Assembly (NCBI RefSeq): GCF_003555545.1
Contig: NZ_CP032157.1
Span: forward strand, 1,802,546-1,866,545
Length of the DNA stretch: 64,000 bases
Direction of reading: 5' to 3'
DNA from: Paraflavitalea soli
Lineage (GTDB): Bacteria > Bacteroidota > Bacteroidia > Chitinophagales > Chitinophagaceae
Shown here: one piece after another, positions 17,701 through 27,600 of the stretch
How positions within the stretch are numbered: the stretch's first letter is position 1
How the letters are laid out: each line of letters begins with the position of its first letter
Program-made: the position numbers and the translations under genes
Notes under the pieces: generated by a model
Told to the model about the DNA's origin: nothing
The model's database searches: none
The model's input: the letters and a program-made list of their open reading frames with translations, nothing else

Positions 17701-18632
17701 TAGGGTTGGCAAAAGGTTACCTGAACAACGAAGTGCTCACCAATGAAAAGTTTGTCCATTTACCCGCGTTGGACGGAGAGCGCGTATACATGACCGGCGA
17801 TCTGGCCCGTTGGCGGCCCAATGGCGATATCGAATTCCTGGGCCGCATGGATACCCAGGTAAAATTGCGCGGTTTCCGGATAGAAGTAGGGGAGATCGAA
17901 AGCTGGCTAATGAAGTATGAAGCCATCAAAGAAGCCGTGGTTACCGTACTGGGCGAAGGAGAAGAAAAATACCTGGCCGCCTATTATGTGTCTGCTGAAC
18001 CGTTGAAAGAGGATGACCTGCGCGCCTGGCTCATCGAAAAACTGCCCGATTACATGGTTCCCTTCCATTATATACACCTGAATCAAATACCCCTTACCCT
18101 CAATGGCAAGGTCAATAAGAAAGCCCTGCCGCTGCCCGATATGATCGACCAGGCGGGGTATGAAGCTCCCACAGGTCCCATCGAAGAACAATTGGTGGCC
18201 ATATGGGCCGAAGTGTTAAAGCTCGACAAGACTACCTTGAGTGTAAAGAGAAATTTCTTCCAGCTGGGTGGCAACTCCTTATTGGCCATGTCAATAGTCA
18301 ACAAGATCAACAGGGCCTTTGGTACCGGTTTCACCTTATGGAATTTCTTCCGCGTCCCCAGTATCCCGGCATTGGCACTATATATTCAGGAAACATTGGA
18401 TGCGGCACAAGCGTCTGCTGCATCACAAGCATCCGATCCGGAGTTGGAGTTAGCAACAACGCCTGCCGGTGAAGCCGAGGATTATTCCATCCTGGGATTG
18501 AAGGTGATGGAAGCCATGCAGCAGGAACTGGAGAAAGACGGAAAGCTAAGCGAACTCTTTGCCGATCCTGCCATCAGGGAATTGGCCGAAAAGCTGATGG
18601 TTAAAAAAAAAAGCCTGAACCCCGGCGATTAA
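11781..18632 (+). CDS. NRPS with TubC-type docking domain: C-A(Thr)-PCP-C-A(Ser)-PCP
   Basis: A 2283-residue two-module synthetase. Residues 1-56 match a TubC-type N-terminal beta-hairpin docking domain, including a KSELLEYF helix. The first C domain (72-500) has HHIIADG at H198. The first A domain gives the hand-read code DFWNIGMVH, the standard Thr code; its PCP serine is S1077. The second C domain (1147-1580) has HHSVLDG at H1290 but an unusual start, YPMSGVEKGMSFY, closer to DCL-type C domains although no E domain precedes it. The second A domain gives DVWHFSLVD, the Ser code known from EntF-like enzymes; its PCP serine is S2166. An 80-residue Ala-rich and helical tail follows, then KKKSLNPGD and a stop. 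The stop lies 18 bases after a ten-A run, and the next synthetase is open in the -1 frame from there, so this gene and the next may be one polypeptide. Confidence 0.92.
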   Translation: MRIEEYVTDLRKKKDVIITVNNEEVKISGNKQALTTELIEEIRSRKSELLEYFNAINNRRLAATISKAAPAPHYQLSLAQRRLFFIHELDRQSLGYNQPMIVKVSGSLELDRLQLALNKLVARHEILRTSFSVVEGEAVQQVHDQVDCRIAVYDAEADDVDAVIDAFIRPFDLGKASLLRVGVIRMSDTEHILMTDTHHIIADGIAQTILVKDFMAIYHELPLPELSLQYKDYAAWQRSKPYQASLAEKRKAWIDQFAGSTPILDLPLDFPRPLKKNCTGDTIEFEIDAINTSRLRQLAEQEGTSLFTTLLSVFYILLHKITNQEDIVIGTPAAGREHQDVESMLGVFINTLPLRNYPKGDSSFREFLHQTKIRTLTCFDNQAYPYEDLINELTLERDPGRNPLFDVVFAYQNYEQSELSMTDLVLSPYRHPHTGCVFDIVLTAFEIQDRVEFNFTWRKELFTKETIQRFARYFTNIVTAVTSNIETKLSQINILPEEEHHQLLHGFNQTQVDYPVDETIATLFHKQALLTPGNTAVKMGAEAITYQQLEERSRRLAIYLQLEGVIPDTLVGVCMNRSIDMIVAIMAILRAGGAYVPIDPGYPQSRIAWMIEDGIAKGNTGKPKLILVQGHLTEAIKQIVPAAVTLVTMPCNWDGPEAAVLNAQSLPARATPENLAYLIYTSGSTGRPKGVMIEHRNVVSLLKNQTTHFDFNDKDIWTLFHSHCFDFSVWEIFGALLFGGALVIVSKETARDAKLLAQLLFDEGVTVLNQTPLAFYMLQELYVLHYTSTQIRWIIFGGEALDPARLRPWHTTFPQTRLTNMYGITETTVHVTYKAIQQEEINAGSSNIGAPLPTLSCYILDPFQNPVPLGVPGELYVGGHGLARGYLNQPQLTNGRFIQNPFPIAGQSRLYRSGDLARWLPNGNMEYLGRIDNQVKIRGFRIELGEIEMVLNEHEHITKCVVIAKEWAGNKQLIAYCVATQEEEPLDIEAVRAWLAKHLPDYMTPAFIIQIDQVPLTPNGKIDRAALLARDLVIKSQDEYVAPVTEIERVLTEIWMKVLSVPRLGTRDNFFRLGGDSIKGIRLVYEVNKASGAGINVADLYAHQTIAELSPILSQKRRQENEEREKAEAQIAAFQEWYTSVIGIDDTVEAVYPMSGVEKGMSFYTLLREKDDQNVNNIYFHEQNIYSIAFTDFSFELFTAAAKLLMEKHCTMRMIYDISNGAHLIKKQMEPELYYIDITHLSWQEQQDFGVRYRDAERVRATEFSGNTPLWRMTVVKTREHYHYLLFDMHHSVLDGWSLHAFLTELKNTYVFLATDPQYKPEKLQATYFDHIVSETMEANKPENREFWRNELANYSRLVLPPTGKEHVFVTKIYDVDLQLVKEMEATAAKLNTNFKHLCFAAYVYTISKFTYEQDFVVGIITNNRPLVPDGDKLLGCFLNAIPFRANVPYAKTWREYIQYIDRKLVEMKRYERMPFHKILEAAEEPAIHGNPLFDTTFNYIDFWIVGEMMKHGTEQEINHHTIDDMAFANDNLDVNQNTLFDFHVWATSRNFQIIMEYSTAIMENHDIERFYQYYMSVLQQFLHQVDQPMPAFSIMAQAEKERINSEFNHTAFPYPKEKNIIDLFEDQVRRTPGNKAIHFGEETMTYQQLEAQTGKIATYLVETAGIRKGDLVGIMLKRDLDLIPWIFGIMKAGAAYVPIDPNYPPQWITNIMEDAALKLVITKTPFTGKLEKAGGRSLNIDTVRETIEAWQVKELPPIKGEDLAYVIYTSGSTGKPKGVLIEHYSVVNRILWMQRAYPITEQDVLLQKTSIMFDVSVWELFWWAVAGASLVLLKPGGEKDPLEIIDTIDRHQVSAIHFVPSMLGAFLSEFDNEAYYQKLKSLRLVFASGEALKTSHVSAFADTLHRHCGSRLINLYGPTEATVDVTHYECTFTEGETSIPIGKPIDNTRMYIIDKNNQLAPIGVHGQLCIGGVGLAKGYLNNEVLTNEKFVHLPALDGERVYMTGDLARWRPNGDIEFLGRMDTQVKLRGFRIEVGEIESWLMKYEAIKEAVVTVLGEGEEKYLAAYYVSAEPLKEDDLRAWLIEKLPDYMVPFHYIHLNQIPLTLNGKVNKKALPLPDMIDQAGYEAPTGPIEEQLVAIWAEVLKLDKTTLSVKRNFFQLGGNSLLAMSIVNKINRAFGTGFTLWNFFRVPSIPALALYIQETLDAAQASAASQASDPELELATTPAGEAEDYSILGLKVMEAMQQELEKDGKLSELFADPAIRELAEKLMVKKKSLNPGD
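18603..18612 (+). other. Ten-A homopolymer: putative frameshift or transcriptional slippage site joining two synthetases
   Basis: The upstream synthetase reads gtt aaa aaa aaa agc here and stops at 18630-18632. A -1 shift, or one extra A in the transcript or the true sequence, enters the frame of the next synthetase. That frame is open from 18605 and continues into its C-domain start motif. A runs of nine or more are known substrates for bacterial RNA polymerase slippage. An assembly homopolymer error gives the same picture. Confidence 0.6.
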
Positions 18633-21600
18633 CGCCAACCGCAGTAGAGCGACCTGATCAGTTACCCTTATCTTTTGCCCAGGAACGCCTCTGGTTCCTC
18701 GACCGCCTGCAAGGGAGCATACAATACCATATGCCCTTTGTATGCAGGTTGGAAGGAGCGCTGAACGTAGCAATCCTGGAAAGCGCTTTCCGCGCCATCA
18801 TCGCACGCCATGAAGTATTGCGTACTGTGATCCGCGAAGCCAATGGCATTGGCTACCAGGTCATATTGCCAGGCGATACCTGGAGCATACAACAAATAAC
18901 CGCGCAGGAAATACAGGCAGCACAACAAAGTATACAGGAATATATAGAAACATGGACAGCGCAGCCCTTTGACCTGGCCAATGATGCCATGCTCAGGGTA
19001 GCATTGATCAACGAGTCGCCGCGGCAACATTCCCTCGTCGTATTGATGCACCACATAGCTTCTGATGGATGGTCCGTTGGTGTCTTGATAGAAGAATTGG
19101 TAAGCACTTACCAGCAGTTCCTGGTCAACAGGCCATCCCTCCTAAAGCCACTGCCACTGCAATATGCAGATTACGCCATCTGGCAGCGCGATTACCTCTC
19201 CGGTAGTTTGTTGCAAACAAAACTGCATTACTGGGAAACACAGTTGAAAGACCTGGCGCCGCTCGACCTGTCCACCGACTTCCCGCGTCCACTGGTACAA
19301 AGCCTGAATGGCGGCGCCCTCGCCCGCAAGCTGGACCGGTCCTTGACCAGCCGGCTCCATAGTTTGTCCAACCAGGAAGGCGTCACCTTATTCATGACTC
19401 TCCTGGGTGTGTTCAACATCTTATTATGGAAATACACACGCCAATCCGATATCTGTGTAGGTACACCCTTTGCCGGACGACAGCAGGAACAACTGGAAGC
19501 TCTCATCGGCTTCTTCGTCAACATGATCGCCTTACGCAACCAGGTCGATGGCGAACAATCCTTCCCGTCCTTCCTCCACCAGGTAAAGAACAATACCCTC
19601 CAGGCATTCGAACACCAGGATCTGCCCTTCGGAAAAATAGTAGAAGTGCTGGAAGTAGAAAGAGACATGAGTCGAACCCCCGTCTTCCAGGTGATGTTTG
19701 CACTGGAAGAACGCACCGAAACCAGTCAACTCCAATTAGGCGCCGTACAGTTAAAGCCCGCAGAAAGCAACAGCATCAACGCCTCCTACGACCTGTCCTT
19801 CACCATCACCAACGATTCCACGGGCCTGGTCCTCAACATGATCTATGCCAGCGACCTCTTCGAAGAAGATACCATCGACCGCATGCTGGGTCACTACGAA
19901 CAACTACTCCGCGCAGTCGTAAATAATCCCGGCACCACACTTCGTCAGCTGTCCATGATCTCGCCTGCCGAAGAAGCCTGGGTAATCAACACCTGCAATG
20001 ATACCGCAGCCGAGTTTCCTGCTGAAGAGACCATTGCAAGCTTGTTTGCCCGCAAGGCGAAGGAGTTTGCCACCAACACCGCCGTGGTCTTCGAAGGTGC
20101 ACAACTCACCTACGAACAGCTTGATAAGCGCGCCAACCAGCTGGCCCGCTATCTCCGCTCAAAGGGCATCACACAAGAGACCTTCGTTCCCATTTGCTTC
20201 GACCCCTCATTCGATATGATCATCAGTATACTGGCCGTCCTGAAAACAGGAGCAGCCTACGTACCCATTGATCCTACCTATCCCGCCGCCCGCATTGAGT
20301 TCATGATAAAAGATACAGCCGCCACCCTGGCCCTCACAGCTGCTTCCCACAAACATTTGCTGGAGCAGGCTGGCTGTTACTGCATTTGCGCAGGAGAGGA
20401 TGAAGCGTCCGTTAACTCACTACCCGATACCCCGTTGCCACTGGGCATTACCCCACGATCCCTGGCTTATGTGATCTACACCTCTGGCTCCACCGGACAG
20501 CCCAAGGGCGTGCTCATTGAGCAGCGCGGTGTTACCAACCTCATCACTTCCCTCACCAAACGATTTGGCGTCACTACTGACGATCGCATTCTCCAATTCC
20601 TCAATTATTGTTTTGATGTTTCTGTAGAACAGATATTCCTGGCATTCTTTAATGGCGCTACCCTTGTACTCATCAGCAGGCATCAGCGCCTCGACGGATG
20701 GAAAGAAATACTGGTGCGTGACCGCGTTACCCATATGCAGGCCACCGGAGGTTTCCTGACCCAAATGGAAGCAGGCCATTATGGCGGACTCAAACGCGTG
20801 GTGAACTGCGGGGAACCCTGCAGCAAAGAACTCGCAGAAAGATGGTCAGGTTATGCTACCTTCTTCAATGAATATGGCCCTACTGAGATCACCGTCTCCG
20901 CCACCCTCCAGCAATGCGACCAGGCCTACCTCGACCAGGTGGCCACCCCCGATGTAGGCACCCCCCTGGCCAATATGCGGGCATACATCCTCGATGAATA
21001 CGGCAAACCTGTGCCTGTAGGCGTAGTAGGCGAACTATACCTGGCGGGTGTAGGCGTAGCAAGAGGTTACCTCAACAGGGAAGAACAAACCATTCAGCGA
21101 TTCCTGCCCGATCCATTTTATCCCGGGGCCAGGATGTACCGAACTGGTGACCTCGCACGCCGCAAAAAGAATGGACTCATTGAATGCCTGGGCAGGATCG
21201 ACACCCAGGTCAAAGTAAGAGGCTACCGGATAGAGACCGGCGAAATTGAACATGCCTTGCTATCCATACCCGGTGTGCAGCAAGCCGTAGTACTGGCCGT
21301 CGATAAGATCAAAGGGGTAAAACAGCTCATTGCCTACCTCGTAGTCAATGCATCCTTCCACCAGCCCCAGGCCATGCAGCAATTGAAGGAAAACCTGCCC
21401 GAATACATGGTCCCCTCTTTCCTGGTAGAGTTGAAGGCCTTTCCCCTTAACTCCAATGGGAAAGTAGACCGGAAAGTATTGGCAGAGATACCTGTTGAAA
21501 CCAGCAACATACAATACGAAGCGCCTGCAGGCGCATGGGAAGAACGTATGGCCACTATCTGGAAACAGCTATTGGCCATCGATACCATCGGCGCCAACGA

Positions 21601-24600
21601 CAATTTCTTTAAACGCGGCGGGCACTCCCTGTTAGGCATCCGCCTCATCGCCCTGCTGCGTCATGAGTTTGGCATTGAAGTGCAGGTGCGGGAACTATTT
21701 GCAGCGCCAACCATCCGCAGCCTCTGTACCCTGGTAGCTAACCGCAAGCAAACAACCAGCCAGCCACGCATACAACGATACATCCAGCAACAACACGTTC
21801 CCTTATCCTTTGCCCAGGAACGCCTGTGGTTCATCGATAAATTGCAGGGCAGCGTAGCCTACAATATGCCCTGGGTCTTTAAGTTGCAGGGAACCCTGGA
21901 TAGGAATAGGCTGGAAACAGCTTTCCGCCTTCTCATCGACCGGCACAGTATATTTCGTACTGTCATACGCGAAGAAGAAGGTATTGCTTACCAGGAAATA
22001 CTGCCTGCCTCCGCATGGCACATGAAGCATACAGATATTCGTACCATACCCGGCGGGGAAAATGGATGGCAGGTATACAGCAGGCAAGCGATAGCTGCTC
22101 CCTTCGACCTTTCTGCCGATTACATGTTGCGGGTCGAACTGATTACCATCAGTACCTCAGCATATAAGCTCATAGCCACCATTCACCACATCGCCTTCGA
22201 TGGCTGGTCCATCGGCATCATGGTAGAAGAATTAATGGAACTCTATAGTAGCCTCACCCGGCAACGTACACCCAATCTGAAGGAGCTGCCCATCAGGTAT
22301 ACCGACTATGCTATATGGCAAAGACAGTACCTGGCAGGAGAAATATTACAGCAAAAACTCAATTACTGGAAAGATCAATTACAGCATACCGAACCACTGG
22401 CCCTGCCCACCGACCATAAACGTAGCCGGGATAACGGCGCAGGTGGAGCCGTCATCACCCGCGTGCTCAATAGCCAACTGCACCAGTCCCTCCTGCAGCT
22501 TTCCCAACAGCTGGGCGCCACACTGTTCATGACCCTCCTCAGCGCATTCAAGGTATTGCTCCATCGTTACTGTGCACAGTCAGACATCTGTGTAGGCGTA
22601 CCCATATCCGGTCGCCAGCAGCAGGAACTGGAAGGCATGATCGGCTTTTTTGTCAACACACTCGTACTGCGTAGCCAGGTAGAGCCTAATATGCCTTTTA
22701 GCACCTTGCTCGAACAGGTAAAACAATCTACCCTCGATGCGTATGAACACCAGGATCTTCCTTTTGAAAAGATAGTGGAAGCGTTGGAAGTAGAACGCGA
22801 TATGGACCACACACCCGTTTTCCAGGTAATGTTTGCTTTGCAGAACATGCCCGGCAGCAAGACGTTGGAATTGGAAGGTATCCGGTTTTCCGGTGAAATG
22901 GAAGGCAGCGAGTTTGCACAGTTCGACCTTAGCCTCGATGTGAAGGAAGAACCCGAAGGTTTGTACCTCCATATGTTCTATGCCACCGCCTTGTTTTATC
23001 CCGCTACCATCCAGCGTTTGCTCGATCATTTCACCCAACTGCTGCAGGCCATCACCGCCAATAGCGCCACACCCGTAGGAAGCCTCAGCATGCTGGGCGA
23101 AGAAGAAGCTGCCCAAATGACCGGACAACACAACAACAATGTACAACCCGCTTTCCTGGGGCATACCATCGTAGAGCGTTTTGAAGAACAGGTGCGTAGT
23201 ACACCTGCCGCCACCGCACTGGTCTTTGAAGAAAACTCCATCACCTATAAAGATCTCAACGATCGCGCAGACCAGCTGGCCGCTTATCTGCAGGCACAGG
23301 GAGTACAGCCAGAGACATTGGTGCCTGTGTGTTGCAGCAGGTCCATGGATATGATCATAGCCCTCCTGGCCATCATGAAAGCAGGAGGCGCTTATGTACC
23401 CATCGATCCTGCTTATCCTGCAGAGCGCCTGCGCCATATTCTCGAAGACACAAAAGCGTCCATAGCCCTTACCACTATCGCCCACCAACACCTGTTCACC
23501 CCATTGTTTACAGGGACGATCATCCAGGCAGACGGTCCAGCCTGGCAGGGAACTACCTTTACGCGCATTCACCACCCCTTGCAACCACAGCAGCTGGCCT
23601 ATGTGATCTATACCTCCGGTTCTACCGGCAAACCCAGAGGCGTACTGATCGAACACCAGGGAGTAGTCAATATGATCCTTCGCCGTACACAGGCTTATGC
23701 ATTCACAGCCGAGGAACGCGTATTGCTGTTGGCCAGCTATTGCTTTGATGCCTCCGTAGAGCAAATATTCCTGGCCCTGCTCAATGGCCACACCCTCGTG
23801 ATCGCCAGTGAAGAGACCGCCAGGGACAGCTACCATATAGAAGAACTACTGCGCAAGGAAAGGATCACCCACCTTGATACAACACCCGGTATTATCAGCA
23901 CCCTCACTCCCGGCAGCTATGGTTCCCTCAAACGCATTATCTCCGGGGGCGAAGCCTGTCCCCATTCCCTCATAAAGGATTGGTCGCCCTATGTCGCCTG
24001 CTACAATGAGTATGGTCCAACCGAAACAACCGTCACCGTTATAGAGAACGAGGGTAGTCTGTTTTCACCGGCAACAGACACCGTACCCATTGGTGTTCCC
24101 GGTCCCAACGTAACAGCCTATATTTTGGATGCTGCCATGAATCCCGTACCAACCGGTGTTACAGGCGAACTCTATATTGGTGGCATTCAGGTAGCCCGTG
24201 GTTACCTCAACCTGCCCGAACTCACCCAACAAAAATTTGTACCCGATCCATTCACCACTGGTGGGCGATTGTACAGGACCGGCGACAACTGCCGCCGGCT
24301 GCCCAATGGCTATATTGAATACCTGGGCCGGATAGATGAGCAGGTAAAGATCCGTGGCTACCGGATAGAGCCTGGTGAAATAGAGAACACACTCCGGCGG
24401 GCGCCCGGTATTATCCAGGCCGTGGTAATGCTCCTGCAGGATCAACAGGGCAGTACCGCACTGGCAGCATTCGTTGTCACCTCCGGTGAATTTGAAAAAG
24501 GCTCCGCCTTCTCCTGGTTACACAACCAATTGCCCGCCTATATGGTCCCCGCCCGTTTAATACCCGTAGAGAGAATACCCGTCACCGCCCATGGCAAAAC

Positions 24601-27600
24601 CGACAAGCGGGCTTTACAACTGTTGGCCGCCTCCGCAGAAGAGCCGGCCATTCCTTATGCACCGCCACTCAACGAAATGGAAAAAGCAATGGCAGCCATC
24701 TGGCAAACCTTGCTCCGCGTGGAAAGCATCGGCATGCACGATAATTTCTTCAGGCTGGGCGGTCATTCCCTTCTCGGTATGCGCCTCATAGCAGCCATGC
24801 GGAAAGAGCTGGCCATCGAAGTAAAGATCCACGACCTCTTCCTGTATCCTACCATCCGGCAATTGGTGGGCAAGGTCACCAGGTCCTGGCAGGAACCGCA
24901 GGATATCCTGCAGTTGTCTGATGATCTGGCCCTGCGCAGTCCCTTGTCTTTTGCTCAGGAACGCCTATGGTTCATCGATCAGTTGCAGCACAGTGTGCAG
25001 TACCATATGCCTTATATGTTCCGGGTACACGGCAACCTCGATGTGGAAGCCCTTAATAATTCCTTCCGCAACATTATAGAACGGCATGAAGTGCTGCGCA
25101 CCGTCATACGCCAGGAAAATGGCGTGGGCTACCAGTACGTACAGCCTGCCTCAGACTGGAACCTGCAATACCTGCAGGCCGCCGATGTACTGGCTGCACA
25201 CCACAGCTTGCAGCAATACATGGATGAACTGATCGCAACACCTTTCGACCTGGCTAACGATCCCATGATCAAAGTATACCTCATACGCACCGGGGAGCAG
25301 GATTATAAAATGCTGCTCCTGCTGCACCATATCGCAGCCGATGGATGGTCCATCGCCATCTTGCTGCAGGAACTGACTGCAGGTTACCAGGCCATTACCC
25401 AGCAACAGCCCATCGACCTGCCGCCATTGCCCATGCAATACCGCGAATATGCTGCCCGCCAGCGTACACACCTCGCAGGAGAAATATTGGAAGAAAAACG
25501 GCGGTATTGGACAACCCAATTGACAGGCGTTACACCGCTTGAACTTTTCACCGATCATCCCCGCCCGGCCATTCAATCCATACAGGGAAAAACCATCAGC
25601 AAACTGCTCAGTGAAGACCTGCTGGATCAGCTTCTCGCTTATTCCCAACAGCAGGAGGTCACCTTATTCATGACCGTCCTCACCGCCTGGAAAATATTGT
25701 TGTTCCGCTATACCGGGCAAACCGATATCTGTATCGGCAGTCCCACAGCAGGTCGCTTGCAGGTCGAAATGGAAGGCATGATCGGCTTCTTCATCAATAC
25801 TATTCCCCTGCGTAGCCAGCTAAGCGGGGAAGCCTCCTTTGAAGAACTGCTGCATCAGGTAAAACAAACAACACTCGCGGCCTTCGAACACCAGGACCTG
25901 CCCTTTGAGAAAATGGTAGAAAACCTCGACATTGACCGGGACCTGAGCCGCACACCCGTATTTCAGGTAGTCTTCAGCGTGGAAACACCGGCAGCAGAAG
26001 AAGGCCCCGGATTTAATGATTTACACATCATTCCCGAAAGCACTGGTACCGTCACCGCCAAGTTCGACCTGGCCCTTACCCTTACCGCATCTCCTGATGG
26101 CTTATTGCTCAGCATGACCTATTGCAGTGATCTCTTCAGTGAATTGACCATTCGCAATATGCTCACCCACTACGGCCAATTAATGGAGCAGCTGATGGCC
26201 AATAGGAGGTCGCCCGTGGGCGCATTAAAACTCACAGCCAGGGAAGAGGAGAAACAATTGCTATACGCATTCAACAATACAGCAACCACCTATCCCGCGC
26301 ATAAAGACCTGGTCCAGCTATTTGAAGAACAGGTGCTACTAACGCCCAATGCCATAGCCCTTGTATTTGAAGATACCTCGTTCACTTACCGGCAATTGTC
26401 GAAGCGCAGTGATCAACTGGCCCATTACCTCCTCACCAAAGGAGTAGGGGAGGAAACCCTCGTGCCCGTTTGTATGCACCGGTCTGTCGATCTCATCATC
26501 AGTATCCTCGGTATCCTGAAAGCGGGAGGAGCCTATGTACCTATCGATCCGGCCTATCCTGCTTCCCGCATCAGCTACATGCTGGAAGATACAAGAGCAG
26601 CCGTTATACTCTCGCAATCCCAGGTATCCCTGCCCGGTGATTTACCGGCAACCTGTGAAAGTATCAATATTGACCAGATCTCCTTGTCACAATATCCCAC
26701 AGGCAGGCCTTCAGTACTTATACGTCCATCATCCCTGGCCTATATCATGTATACCTCCGGTTCCACCGGTACCCCCAAAGGGGTGCAGATAGAACACAGG
26801 AATATTGTAAGCCTGGTGAAGAACGTAGACTATATGACTTTGGACAATCAGCAGGTCATTCTCTCAACGGGTTCCCCTTCCTTCGATGCCAGCACTTTTG
26901 AATACTGGGCAGCTTTGTTGAATGGCGGCAAACTGGTAATGTGTACACAGGAAACCCTGCTCGATATAAAAGCATTGAAAGCATTGATCGCGCAACAGCA
27001 GCCCACTACCATGTTTTTCACCACCGGCTGGTTCAATGAGTTGATAGAAGCAGATACCAGCCTCTTCCAGTCACTGCAAACCGTGCTGACAGGAGGGGAG
27101 AAGGGGTCACTGGCTCATTTCGCGAAGCTGAGGGATGCATGTCCCCATCTAAAGATCATCAATGCTTACGGCCCCACCGAAAACAGCGCTTTCTCTACTT
27201 CCTTCCCCATGCATACCGCCGACCTGCGCAAGGAAGTGCCCATTGGTTACCCCCTGGCTAATCGACGGACATATATTCTCAACGATCATCGCCGCCTTTG
27301 TCCTGTAGGCGTAGTAGGAGAGATCTGCGTAGGAGGCGATGGATTGGCACGTGGCTACCTGAACCAGCCCGCACTCACCAGCCGCCAATTCATCGACGAT
27401 CCCTTCAATGCCGGTCAGCGCCTGTACAAAACGGGCGACCTGGGTCGGTGGACAGCCAACGGCGCCATTGAATTCCTCGGCCGCAAAGATGAGCAGGTAA
27501 AGATCAGGGGACACCGGATAGAACCCGGCGAAATAGAAAATATATTACTCGCCATCCCCCTCGTACAGCAGGCAGCTGTGATCACCCTGCAGGACAGCAA

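Noticed and set aside
22580-23836. 418-codon open frame on the - strand
   Set aside because: It lies wholly within the five-module synthetase, its translation has no recognisable domain, and the + strand frame carries clear C, A and PCP motifs. It is a shadow frame.
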